Assembly (NCBI RefSeq): GCF_002116905.1
Contig: NZ_CP015118.1
Location: forward strand, 2,356,001 to 2,420,000
Reading direction: 5' to 3'
DNA length: 64,000 nt
Source of the DNA: Piscinibacter gummiphilus
GTDB lineage: Bacteria; Pseudomonadota; Gammaproteobacteria; Burkholderiales; Burkholderiaceae_C
This document shows, piece by piece, positions 48,001-54,700 of the stretch; the stretch's first letter is position 1, and each line of letters begins with the position of its first letter. A program made the translations under genes and the position numbers. The notes below the pieces were generated by a model. It worked only from the letters and a program-made list of their open reading frames with translations. It searched no databases and was not told where the DNA came from.

Positions 48001-51000
48001 GGAGCGCGGAGGGCCAGCTGGAGTACCTGGGCCGGATCGACCAGCAGGTGAAGGTGCGGGGCTTCCGGATCGAACTGGGGGAGATCGAGGCACAGCTGCT
48101 GGCGCAGCCGGAGGTGCAGGAGGCGGTGGTGGTGGCCGACGAAGGCCGCCTGGTGGCCTACGTGACGGGCGAGGTGGACACGGCCGTGCTGCGCGAGCGG
48201 CTGGGTCGGGTGCTGCCGGACTACATGGTGCCGGGGGCGATGGTGGTGCTCGGGGCGCTGCCGCTGAACCCGAACGGGAAGGTGGACCGCAAGGCGCTGC
48301 CGAAGCCGGAGTACACGAGCGAGCGGGTGTACGAGGCACCGCAAGGTGAGGTGGAGGCGAGGCTCGCGGCGATCTGGGCGGAGGTGCTGAACGTGGCGCG
48401 TGTGGGCCGCCAGGACAACTTCTTCGAGCTGGGGGGCCACTCGCTGCTGGCGCTGAGCCTGCTGGAGCGGATGCGCGCGGCCGGGCACGAGGCGTCGGTG
48501 CGCACGCTGTTCCAGCAGCCGGTGCTGGGGGCGTTCGCACAGGCGCTGGCGCAGGCGCCGGTGCGGCGCGAGGTGGTGGTGCCGGCCAACGGCATCCCGG
48601 CGGACTGCGTGTCGATCGAGCCGTCGATGGTCACGCTGGTGGCGCTGGACGAGGCGCAGGCGCGAAGCATCGAGGGGATGGTGCCGGGCGGTGCGCGCAA
48701 CATCCAGGACATCTACCCGCTGGCGCCGCTGCAGGAGGGGATCCTGTTCCACCACCTGCTGCAGTCGCGGGGGGATGCGTACGTGACGCCGTGCCTGCTG
48801 AGCTTCGACAGCGAGGCGAGGCTGCGCGGGTTCATCGACCGGTTCGACCAGGTGATCGCGCGGCACGACATCCTGCGCACGGCGGTGCTGTGGGAGGGGC
48901 TGCCCGAGCCGGTGCAGGTGGTGTGGCGGCATGCGGCGTTGAAGCTGGAGTGGTTGCCGCAAGGGGGCACGGGGTCGGTGGCCGAACGGCTGGACGCCCA
49001 CGTGGACCCGGCGCACCACCGCATCGACGTGCGGCACGCGCCGCTGATCCGTGCGGTGGCGGCGCACGACGAGGCGCAGGGCCGGTGGCTGCTGCAGCTG
49101 CCGAGCCACCACCTGGTGATGGACCACACGACGCTGGAACTGCTGGTGCAGGAGATGGGGGAGATCGAGGCGGGGCGGGGTGCGGCCCTGCCCGAGCCGG
49201 TGCCGTTCCGGCGTTACGTGGCGCAGGCGAAGTACGGGGTGAGCGCGGCCGAGCACGAGGCGTTCTTCGGTCGGATGCTGGGGGACGTGGAAGAGCCGAC
49301 GGCGCCGTTCGGGCAGTTGGACGTGCAAGGCGACGGCAGCGGGGTGGAGAGCGTGCACCTGCCGCTGGCGCCGGCGCTGTGCGCGAGGGTGAGGAAACAG
49401 GCGCAGCAGCACGGGGTGAGCGCGGCGAGTGTGTTCCACCTGGCGTGGGGCGCGGTGCTGGCGAAGGCGACGGGGCAGGACGACGTGGTGTTCGGCACGG
49501 TGCTGTTCGGGCGGATGCAGGGAGGCGAGGGGACGTCGCGGGCACTGGGCCTGTTCATCAACACGCTGCCGCTGCGGCTGAGGCTGGTGGGGCAGGACGT
49601 GAGACAGGCGCTGCGGCAGACGCACGAGGGGTTGATCGGGCTGATGCAGCACGAACACGCGAGCCTGACGCTGGCGCAGCGGTGCAGCGGGCTGCCGGGG
49701 GGCACGCCGCTGTTCACGGCGCTGCTGAACTACCGGTACAGCGGGCAGGGCCCGGTGGAGGCCGGGGTGTGGGAAGGCATGGAGGTGCTGGGCGGGGAGG
49801 AGCGGACGAACTACCCGGTGGGGATGTCAGTGGACGACCTCGGGGACGGGTTCGTGCTGACGGGGCAGGTGAGCGCGCGGGTGGGCGCGCAGCGGCTGTG
49901 CGGGCTGATGGCCCGCGCGGTGGAGTCGCTGGTGCAGGCGCTGGGTGAACGGCCGGACGCACGGGTGACGGAGCTGGCGGTGCTGGGCGAGGAGGAGCGC
50001 GCGCAACTGCGGGCGTGGGGCGACAACAAGGCGACCCACGACCAGACGCTGCCGGTGCACGTGCTGTTCGAACGGCAGGCGAAGCGCCAGCCGGATGCGA
50101 CGGCGGTGGTGTTCGAGGATCAGTCGCTGAGCTACGCGGAGCTGAACCGGCGGGCGAACCAGGTGGCGCACCGGCTGATCGCGCTGGGCGTGGGTCCGGA
50201 GGTGAAGGTGGGGATCGCGGTGGAGCGGTCGCTGGAGATGGTGGTGGGGCTGCTGGGGATCCTGAAGGCCGGTGGTGCGTACGTGCCGCTGGACCCGGAG
50301 TACCCGGCGGACCGGCTGGCGTACATGGTGGCCGACAGCGGCATCACGCTCGTGCTGGGTTCGGACGTGGACCTCGGGGCGGAACACTTCGCGGGAGAAC
50401 CCACACACGACCCGGAGGTGAAGGTCCACGGCGAGCACCTCGCGTACGCCATCTACACGTCGGGCTCGACCGGCCGCCCCAAGGGCGTGATGGTGCGCCA
50501 TGGCGCGCTCGTGCATTTCCTGCGCGACATGGCGAAGCGGCCGGGGCTGGTGCGCGAGGACGTGGTGGTGGCGGTGACGTCGCTGTCGTTCGACATCGCG
50601 ACGCTGGAGCTGTACCTGCCGCTGCTGTCGGGGGCGAAGGTGGTGCTGGCGCCGCGGCACGTGGTGCGGGACGGCGAGGCGCTGTCACGGCTCGTGGACA
50701 CGAGCGGGGCGACGGTGCTGCAGTCGACCCCGTCGGGCTGGCGGCTGCTGCTGGCGGGCGGCTGGACCGGGCCGAAGGGGAACCCGTTCAAGGGCCTGTG
50801 TGGCGGCGAAGCGCTGCCGCCAGACCTGGCCACCTCGTTGACGGACCTCGGCGTGGACCTGTGGAACCTGTACGGCCCGACGGAGACGACGGTGTGGTCG
50901 GCCGCGGGCCGGGTGGGCGAGGACGCAGGCCTGGGCGGGCCGATCGCGGGGACCCGCCTGCACGTGCTGGATGCGGGGCTGGAACCGGCACCGGTGGGGG

Positions 51001-51761
51001 TGAGCGGCGAGTTGTTCATCGGCGGTGTGGGCCTGGCGCGCGGCTACCTGGGCCGGGCGGGGCTGACATCGGAGCGGTTCATCGCGGACCCGTTCGGCGG
51101 GGGCGGGCGGCTGTACCGCACGGGGGACCTGGTGCGCTGGAACGCGGCGGGCCGGCTGGAGTACCTGGGCCGCATCGACCACCAGGTGAAGGTGCGGGGC
51201 TTCCGGATCGAACTGGGGGAGATCGAGGCACAGCTGCTGGCGCAGCCGGCGGTGCGGGAGGCGGTGGTGGTGGCGAGGGACGGCACGACGCTGGTGGCGT
51301 ACGTGGTGGGCGACGGCGTGGACGTGGCCGCCGTGCGCGAGGGCCTGGGCCGCACGCTGCCGGAACACATGGTGCCGGGCCGAGTGGTGGTGCTGGAGCG
51401 GCTGCCACTCACGCCCAACGGGAAGATCGACCGCAAGGCCCTGCCCGACACGGGGGCCGTCCTGCGCTTGGGCGAACCGCCCGAGGGGGAGGCGGAAGAG
51501 GCGCTCGCGGCGATCTGGGCCGAACTGCTGCACGTCGACGAGGTGGCGCGCGACGACAACTTCTTCGAGTTGGGCGGCCATTCGCTGCTGGCCGTGCAGG
51601 TGTCGGCCCGGGTGCAGGCCTCGCTGCGGTGGGACCTGTCGGTCACCGACGTCTTCCGTTACCCGACCTTGCGCGCGATGGCCGCGAGGCGACCGGCCAC
51701 GGGTGACGAGTCGGCGCTGCTCGACATCGACGCCTTCATCGACAGCCTGGAGAGCGCCTGA
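36057..51761 (+). CDS. Five-module NRPS with two dual E/C domains
   Basis: A 5,234-residue enzyme. Approximate order: C 50-475, A 480-1000, PCP (Ser 1024); dual E/C 1110-1545, A 1545-2065, PCP (2087); C 2145-2575, A 2575-3085, PCP (3108); C 3165-3595, A 3597-4105, PCP (4128); dual E/C 4215-4650, A 4650-5140, PCP (5174). Pocket residues read D-V-W-N-I-G-L-I-H for modules 1 and 2 (unassigned, perhaps hydroxyornithine), D-F-W-N-I-G-M-V-H for 3 and 4 (Thr) and D-I-L-Q-L-G-L-V-W for 5 (Gly). Both E/C domains have the HH(I/L)x4GD motif as HHLLQSRGD plus HHLVMDH, so residues 1 and 4 should be D. Module 2 has NEK instead of NGK in core A10. The stop overlaps the next start (TGATG). Confidence 0.93.
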   Translation: MSVNTRQVAERFLRLPQDKQRSFLDALRQQGIDFGQLPIVAAGAQARDTVSYAQARQWFLWQLDPQSTAYHIAGALTLEGELDVAALRGSFDALVARHESLRTVFEADADGLARQVIREPFGLDIPVIAVDDTAAEAARVVNTPFDLTSGPLLRVAVLQRGAREHVLVVVMHHIVSDGWSMQVIVDEFVAGYRGDAAKLPPMALQYADYAVWQRHWLEAGEKDRQLAYWKAQLGGTQPVLQLPTDHPRRAGGVYRSARHVFELEPALVKALQQRAQAEGATLFMVLLAGLQVVLHRYTGQEDIRIGVPIANRHRAETGGIVGFFVNTQVLRGELDGRTTLQAVLQRAKESALGAQAHQDLPFEQLVEALQPERSLGTTPLFQVLFNHQREDYRALDELPGLKRRPFTLGEQGAQFELTVDTLETANGGVTVSFVHAAELFEAATMDRLADHYRAVLKAMAERPAEALADVPLLGEEERAQLRAWGDNKATHDQTLPVHVLFERQAKRQPDATAVVFEDQSLSYAELNRRANQVAHRLIALGVGPEVKVGIAVERSLEMVVGLLGILKAGGAYVPLDPEYPADRLAYMVADSGITLLLTQPQVRERVHHGGLPVLELDAVHFAAEPGHDPAVPVHGDHLAYVIYTSGSTGLPKGAANRHRSLTSCMTWMQVTFGLDRSDTVLHKAAFGFDVSVWELFWPLTAGARLAVSRPGDHRDPARIVALIRQHGVTTLNFVPSMLQAFLAHEGIEKVTRLRHVIVGGEALPAEAQHEVFRRLGETGFHNLYGPTEAAIHVTHWQCRDDGRSQVPIGRPVSETRAHVLDAALNPVPVGVAGELYLGGVHLGRGYLNRAALTSERFVADPFSEGGRLYRTGDLVRWSAEGQLEYLGRIDQQVKVRGFRIELGEIEAQLLAQPEVQEAVVVADEGRLVAYVTGEVDTSQLRERLGRVLPDYMVPGAMVVLGALPLNPNGKVDRKALPKPEYTSERVYEAPQGEVETRLAAIWAEVLDVARVGRQDNFFELGGHSLLALSLLERMRAAGHEASVRTLFQQPVLGAFAQALAQAPVRREVVVPANGIPADCVSIEPSMVTLVALDEAQVRSIEGMVPGGARNIQDIYPLAPLQEGILFHHLLQSRGDAYVTPCLLSFDSEARLRGFSDRFDQVIARHDILRTAVLWEGLPEPVQVVWRHAALKLEWLPQGGTGSVAERLDAHVDPAHHRIDVRHAPLIRAVAAHDEAQGRWLLQLPSHHLVMDHTTLELLVQEMGEIEAGRGAALPEPVPFRRYVAQAKYGVSVAEHEAFFGRMLGDVEEPTAPFGQLDVQGDGSGVESVHLPLAPALCARVRKQAQQHGVSAASVFHLAWGAVLAKATGQDDVVFGTVLFGRMQGGEGTSRALGLFINTLPLRLRLVGQDVRQALRQTHEGLSGLMQHEHASLTLAQRCSGLPGGTPLFTALLNYRYSGQGPVEAGVWEGMEVLGGEERTNYPVGMSVDDLGDGFVLTGQVSARVGAQRLCGLMARAVESLVQALAERPGARVTELAVLGAEEREQLRAWGDNKATHDQTLPVHVLFERQAKRQPDEIAVVFEEESLSYAELNRRANQVAHRLIALGVGPEVKVGIAVERSLEMVVGLLGILKAGGAYVPLDPEYPADRLAYMVADSGITLLLTQPQVRERVRHGGLPVLELDAVHFAAEPGHDPAVPVHGDHLAYVIYTSGSTGLPKGAANRHRSLTSCMTWMQVTFGLDRSDTVLHKAAFGFDVSVWELFWPLTAGARLAVSRPGDHRDPARIVALIRQHGVTTLNFVPSMLQAFLAHEGIEKVTRLRHVIVGGEALPAEAQHEVFRRLGETGFHNLYGPTEAAIHVTHWQCRDDGRSQVPIGRPVSETRAHVLDAALNPVPVGVAGELYLGGVHLGRGYLNRAALTSERFVADPFSEGGRLYRTGDLVRWSAEGQLEYLGRIDQQVKVRGFRVELGEIEAQLLAQPEVQEAVVVADEGRLVAYVTGEVDTSQLRERLGRVLPDYMVPGAMVVLGALPLNPNEKVDRKALPKPEYTSERVYEAPQGEVETRLAAIWAEVLGVARVGRHDNFFELGGDSITSLKVVAHARSLGGQLSPREFFEHQTLSRVAAAMKREQETTVIPPLDGPRTGWPASHAQARQWFLWQLDPQSTAYHIAGALTLEGELDVAALRGSFDALVARHESLRTVFEADADGLARQVIRAPFSLDIPVIAVDDAAAEAARVVNTPFDLTSGPLLRVAVLQRGEREHVLVVVMHHIVSDGWSMQVIVDEFVAGYRGDAAKLPPMALQYADYAVWQRHWLEAGEKDRQLAYWKEQLGGTQPVLQLPTDHPRRAGGVYRSARHGFELEPALVKALQQRAQAEGATLFMVLLAGLQVVLHRYTGQEDIRIGVPIANRHRAETGGIVGFFVNTQVLRGELDGRTTLQAVLRRAKESALGAQAHQDLPFEQLVEALQPERSLGTTPLFQVLFNHQREDYRALDELPGLKRRPFTLGEQGAQFELTLDTSEGADGRINASFGHAAELFEADTIARMAGHYVAVLQALAERPAQAVGEVVLLGAPERTKVTQWGDRTGTFESAPIHVLIERQVRERPDATAVVFEDESLSYAELNRRANQVAHRLIGLGVGPEVKVGLSTQRSLEMVVGLLGILKAGGAYVPLDPAYPADRLAYMQADSGVALVLGSEDLGAERFAGQPEHDPQVPVHVEQLAYVIYTSGSTGRPKGAQLNHRNVTRLLEATQPWFGFGPQDVWTMFHSYAFDFSVWEIFGALCTGGRLVVVPHWVSRSPEDFVGLLKAQRVTVLNQTPSAFGQLMGVRGAYEDGLALRAVIFGGEALEPERLRPWMERWGDETPQLINMYGITETTVHVTYRRVTKADLGQGRSPVGTAIPDLGLRVLDERLELAPIGVPGELHVSGEGLARGYLNRRGLTAERFIADPFSEGGRLYRTGDLVRWSAEGQLEYLGRIDQQVKVRGFRIELGEIEAQLLAQPEVQEAVVVADEGRLVAYVTGEVDTAVLRERLGRVLPDYMVPGAMVVLGALPLNPNGKVDRKALPKPEYTSERVYEAPQGEVETRLAAIWAEVLGVARVGRHDNFFELGGDSITSLKVVAHARSLGGQLSPREFFEHQTLSRVAAAMKREQETTVIPPLDGPRTGWPASHAQARQWFLWQLDPQSTAYHIAGALTLEGELDVAALRGSFDALVARHESLRTVFEADADGLARQVIRAPFPLDIPVIAVDDAAAEAARVVNTPFDLTSGPLLRVAVLQRGEREHVLVVVMHHIVSDGWSMQVIVDEFVAGYRGEIADLPPLALQYADYAVWQRHWLEAGEKDRQLAYWKAQLGGTQPVLQLPTDHPRRAGGVYRSARHGFELEPALVKALQQRAQAEGATLFMVLLAGLQVVLHRHTGQEDIRIGVPIANRHRAETVGIVGFFVNTQVLRGELDGRTTLQAVLRRAKESALGAQAHQDLPFEQLVEALQPERSLGTTPLFQVLFNHQREDYRALDELPGLKRRPFTLGEQGAQFELTLDTSEGTDGRINASFGHAAELFEADTIARMAGHYVAVLQALAERPAQAVGEVALLGGPERMNVTQWGDPTGAFAHAPIHTLIERQSKRQPEATAVVFEDQSLSYAELNRRANQVAHRLIALGVGPEVKVGLSTQRSLEMVVGLLGILKAGGAYVPLDPAYPADRLAYMQADSGVALVLGSEDLGAERFAGQPEHDPQVPVHVEQLAYVIYTSGSTGRPKGAQLNHRNVTRLLEATQPWFGFGPQDVWTMFHSYAFDFSVWEIFGALCTGGRLVVVPHWVSRSPEDFVGLLKAQRVTVLNQTPSAFGQLMGVRGAYEDGLALRAVIFGGEALEPERLRPWMERWGDETPQLINMYGITETTVHVTYRRVTKADLGQGRSPVGTAIPDLGLRVLDERLELAPIGVPGELHVSGEGLARGYLNRRGLTAERFIADPFSEGGRLYRTGDLVRWSAEGQLEYLGRIDQQVKVRGFRIELGEIEAQLLAQPEVQEAVVVADEGRLVAYVTGEVDTAVLRERLGRVLPDYMVPGAMVVLGALPLNPNGKVDRKALPKPEYTSERVYEAPQGEVEARLAAIWAEVLNVARVGRQDNFFELGGHSLLALSLLERMRAAGHEASVRTLFQQPVLGAFAQALAQAPVRREVVVPANGIPADCVSIEPSMVTLVALDEAQARSIEGMVPGGARNIQDIYPLAPLQEGILFHHLLQSRGDAYVTPCLLSFDSEARLRGFIDRFDQVIARHDILRTAVLWEGLPEPVQVVWRHAALKLEWLPQGGTGSVAERLDAHVDPAHHRIDVRHAPLIRAVAAHDEAQGRWLLQLPSHHLVMDHTTLELLVQEMGEIEAGRGAALPEPVPFRRYVAQAKYGVSAAEHEAFFGRMLGDVEEPTAPFGQLDVQGDGSGVESVHLPLAPALCARVRKQAQQHGVSAASVFHLAWGAVLAKATGQDDVVFGTVLFGRMQGGEGTSRALGLFINTLPLRLRLVGQDVRQALRQTHEGLIGLMQHEHASLTLAQRCSGLPGGTPLFTALLNYRYSGQGPVEAGVWEGMEVLGGEERTNYPVGMSVDDLGDGFVLTGQVSARVGAQRLCGLMARAVESLVQALGERPDARVTELAVLGEEERAQLRAWGDNKATHDQTLPVHVLFERQAKRQPDATAVVFEDQSLSYAELNRRANQVAHRLIALGVGPEVKVGIAVERSLEMVVGLLGILKAGGAYVPLDPEYPADRLAYMVADSGITLVLGSDVDLGAEHFAGEPTHDPEVKVHGEHLAYAIYTSGSTGRPKGVMVRHGALVHFLRDMAKRPGLVREDVVVAVTSLSFDIATLELYLPLLSGAKVVLAPRHVVRDGEALSRLVDTSGATVLQSTPSGWRLLLAGGWTGPKGNPFKGLCGGEALPPDLATSLTDLGVDLWNLYGPTETTVWSAAGRVGEDAGLGGPIAGTRLHVLDAGLEPAPVGVSGELFIGGVGLARGYLGRAGLTSERFIADPFGGGGRLYRTGDLVRWNAAGRLEYLGRIDHQVKVRGFRIELGEIEAQLLAQPAVREAVVVARDGTTLVAYVVGDGVDVAAVREGLGRTLPEHMVPGRVVVLERLPLTPNGKIDRKALPDTGAVLRLGEPPEGEAEEALAAIWAELLHVDEVARDDNFFELGGHSLLAVQVSARVQASLRWDLSVTDVFRYPTLRAMAARRPATGDESALLDIDAFIDSLESA
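37490..39060 (+). repeat. Repeat of the module 1 adenylation domain, copy 1
   Basis: It recurs at about 40685-42255 with a constant offset of 3,195 bp (1,065 codons). The two copies encode the same unassigned specificity pocket and differ at scattered bases only. Confidence 0.85.
39095..40720 (+). repeat. PCP plus dual E/C repeat, copy 1
   Basis: It recurs at about 48410-50035 with a constant offset of 9,315 bp (3,105 codons). Substitutions are rare, for example FSDRF versus FIDRF and GLSGL versus GLIGL. Confidence 0.85.
42290..48410 (+). repeat. Tandem duplication of a 3,060-bp C-A-PCP module
   Basis: Two adjacent Thr modules (about 42290-45350 and 45350-48410) stay in exact register at an offset of 3,060 bp (1,020 codons) with no visible indels. 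Long stretches, such as the carrier-to-condensation junction at 42301-42680 versus 45361-45740, are identical or almost so. Confidence 0.9.
50011..51440 (+). repeat. Gly adenylation-domain repeat, copy 1
   Basis: It recurs in the next gene at about 53214-54643 (offset 3,203 bp). Divergence increases sharply after the A10 core, where the two proteins go their own way. Confidence 0.85.
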
Positions 51762-54700
51762 TGGACACCACGACGAACCTCCGCATCGCGGAGCGCTTCG
51801 CGCGCCTGACCGCCGAGCAGCAACGCGCCGTCTACCGCAAGATTCGCGCGGACGGATTGGGCATGGGGCAGTTCCCGATCGTGCCCCGCGACGTGTCGGA
51901 GGGGGCTCGCTGTGCACCGTCCTACGCGCAGGCGCGCCAGTGGTTCCTGTGGCAGCTGGACCCGCAGGGCACGGCGTACCACATCGCCGGTGCCCTGGTG
52001 CTGGAGGGCGAGCTGGACGTGGCGGCATTGCGTGGCAGCTTCGACGCGCTGGTCGCACGGCACGAATCGCTGCGCACGGTGTTCGATGCCGATGCGGACG
52101 GACTCGCGCGGCAGGTGATCCGCGCGCCGTTCCCGCTGGACATCCCGGTGATCGCGGTCGACGACACGGCGGCGGAAGCGGCGCGTGTGGTGAACACGCC
52201 GTTCGACCTGACGAGCGGCCCGCTGCTGCGGGTGGCGGTGCTCCAACGCGGCGAACGCGAACACGTGCTGGTGGTGGTGATGCACCACATCGTCTCGGAC
52301 GGCTGGTCGATGCAGGTGATCGTCGACGAGTTCGTGGCGGGGTACCGAGGGGACGCGGCCAGCCTGCCGCCACTGGCTCTGCAATACGCCGACTACGCGG
52401 TGTGGCAACGCCACTGGCTGGAGGCCGGCGAGAAGGAACGGCAGCTGGGGTACTGGAAAACTCAGCTGGGTGGCACGCAGCCGGTGCTGCAGCTGCCGAC
52501 CGATCACCCGAGGCGCGCAGGCGGTGTCTACGGTTCGGCCCGCCACGTGTTCGAGCTGGAACCTGAGCTGGTGAAGGCGCTGCAGCAGCGCGCACAAGCG
52601 GAAGGCGCGACGCTGTTCATGGTGCTGCTGGCGGGCCTGCAGGTGCTGCTGCACCGCTACACGGGGCAGGAAGACATCCGCATCGGGGTGCCGATCGCGA
52701 ACCGGCACCGGGCGGAGACGGTGGGCATCGTGGGGTTCTTCGTGAACACGCAGGTGCTGCGCAACGAACTCGATGGCCGCACGACCTTGTTGGCGGTGCT
52801 GCAGCGGGCGAAGGAATCGGCGCTCGGCGCACAGGCGCATCAGGACCTGCCGTTCGAGCAGCTGGTGGAGGCCTTGCAGCCCGAACGAAGCCTGGGCACG
52901 ACACCGCTGTTCCAGGTGATGTTCAACCACCAGCGTGAAGCGCCGGGCGGTCCGCCGGAGTTGCCGGGCCTCGTGTCGACGCCGTACACCGTCGGGGAAC
53001 GCGGCGCGCAGTTCGAGCTGTCGCTCGAGACCTTCGAGCAGGCCGGCGGCCGGATCCATGCCAGCTTCGCCCATGCCGCCGAATTGTTCGAGCCCATGAC
53101 CATCGCCCGTCTGGCCGGCCACTACCAAGCGGTTCTGCGTGCGATGGCCGGGCGGCCGGCCCAGGCGGTCGGCGAGGTGCCGCTGCCGGACGCGGAAGAG
53201 CTCGCGCAACTGCGGGCGTGGGGCGACAACACGGCGACCCACGACCAGACGTTGCCGGTGCACGTGCTGTTCGAACGGCAGGCGAAGCGCCAGCCGGATG
53301 CGACGGCGGTGGTGTTCGAGGATCAGTCGCTGAGCTACGCGGAGCTCAACCGCAGGGCGAACCAGGTGGCGCACCGGCTGATCGCGCTGGGCGTGGGTCC
53401 GGAGGTGAAGGTGGGGATCGCGGTGGAGCGGTCGCTGGAGATGGTGGTGGGGCTGCTGGGGATCCTGAAGGCCGGTGGTGCGTACGTGCCGCTGGACCCG
53501 GAGTACCCGGCGGACCGGCTGGCGTACATGGTGGCCGACAGCGGCATCACGCTCGTGCTGGGTTCGGACGTGGACCTCGGGGCGGAACACTTCGCGGGAG
53601 AACCCACACACGACCCGGAGGTGAAGGTCCACGGCGAGCACCTCGCGTACGCCATCTACACGTCGGGCTCGACCGGCCGCCCCAAGGGCGTGATGGTGCG
53701 CCATGGCGCGCTCGTGCATTTCCTGCGCGACATGGCGAAGCGGCCGGGGCTGGTGCGCGAGGACGTGGTGGTGGCGGTGACGTCGCTGTCGTTCGACATC
53801 GCGACGCTGGAGCTGTACCTGCCGCTGCTGTCGGGGGCGAAGGTGGTGCTGGCGCCGCGGCACGTGGTGCGGGACGGCGAGGCGCTGTCACGGCTCGTGG
53901 ACACGAGCGGGGCGACGGTGCTGCAGTCGACCCCGTCGGGCTGGCGGCTGCTGCTGGCGGGCGGCTGGACCGGGCCGAAGGGGAACCCGTTCAAGGGCCT
54001 GTGTGGCGGCGAAGCGCTGCCGCCAGACCTGGCCACCTCGTTGACGGGCCTCGGCGTGGACCTCTGGAACCTGTACGGCCCGACGGAGACGACGGTGTGG
54101 TCGGCCGCGGGCCGGGTGGGCGAGGACACGGGCCTGGGCGGGCCGATCGCGGGGACCCGCCTGCACGTGCTGGATGCGGGGCTGGAACCGGCACCGGTGG
54201 GGGTGAGCGGCGAGTTGTTCATCGGCGGTGTGGGCCTGGCGCGCGGCTACCTGGGCCGGGCGGGGCTGACATCGGAGCGGTTCATCGCGGACCCGTTCGG
54301 CGGGGGCGGGCGGCTGTACCGCACGGGGGACCTGGTGCGCTGGAACGCGGCGGGCCGGCTGGAGTACCTGGGCCGCATCGACCACCAGGTGAAGGTGCGG
54401 GGCTTCCGGATCGAACTGGGGGAGATCGAGGCACAGCTGCTGGCGCAGCCGGCGGTGCGGGAGGCGGTGGTGGCGGCGAGGGACGGCACGACGCTGGTGG
54501 CGTACGTGGTGGGCGAGGGCGCGGACCCGGCGAGGGTGCGCGAGGGCCTGGGCCACACGCTGCCGGAACACATGGTGCCGGGCCGTGTGGTGGTGCTGGA
54601 GCGCCTGCCACTCACGCCCAACGGCAAGATCGACCGCAAGGCGCTGCCCGACCCCGGCGGGGCACCCTCGCACGAGCCGCCGCAGGGAGACGCGGAGATC

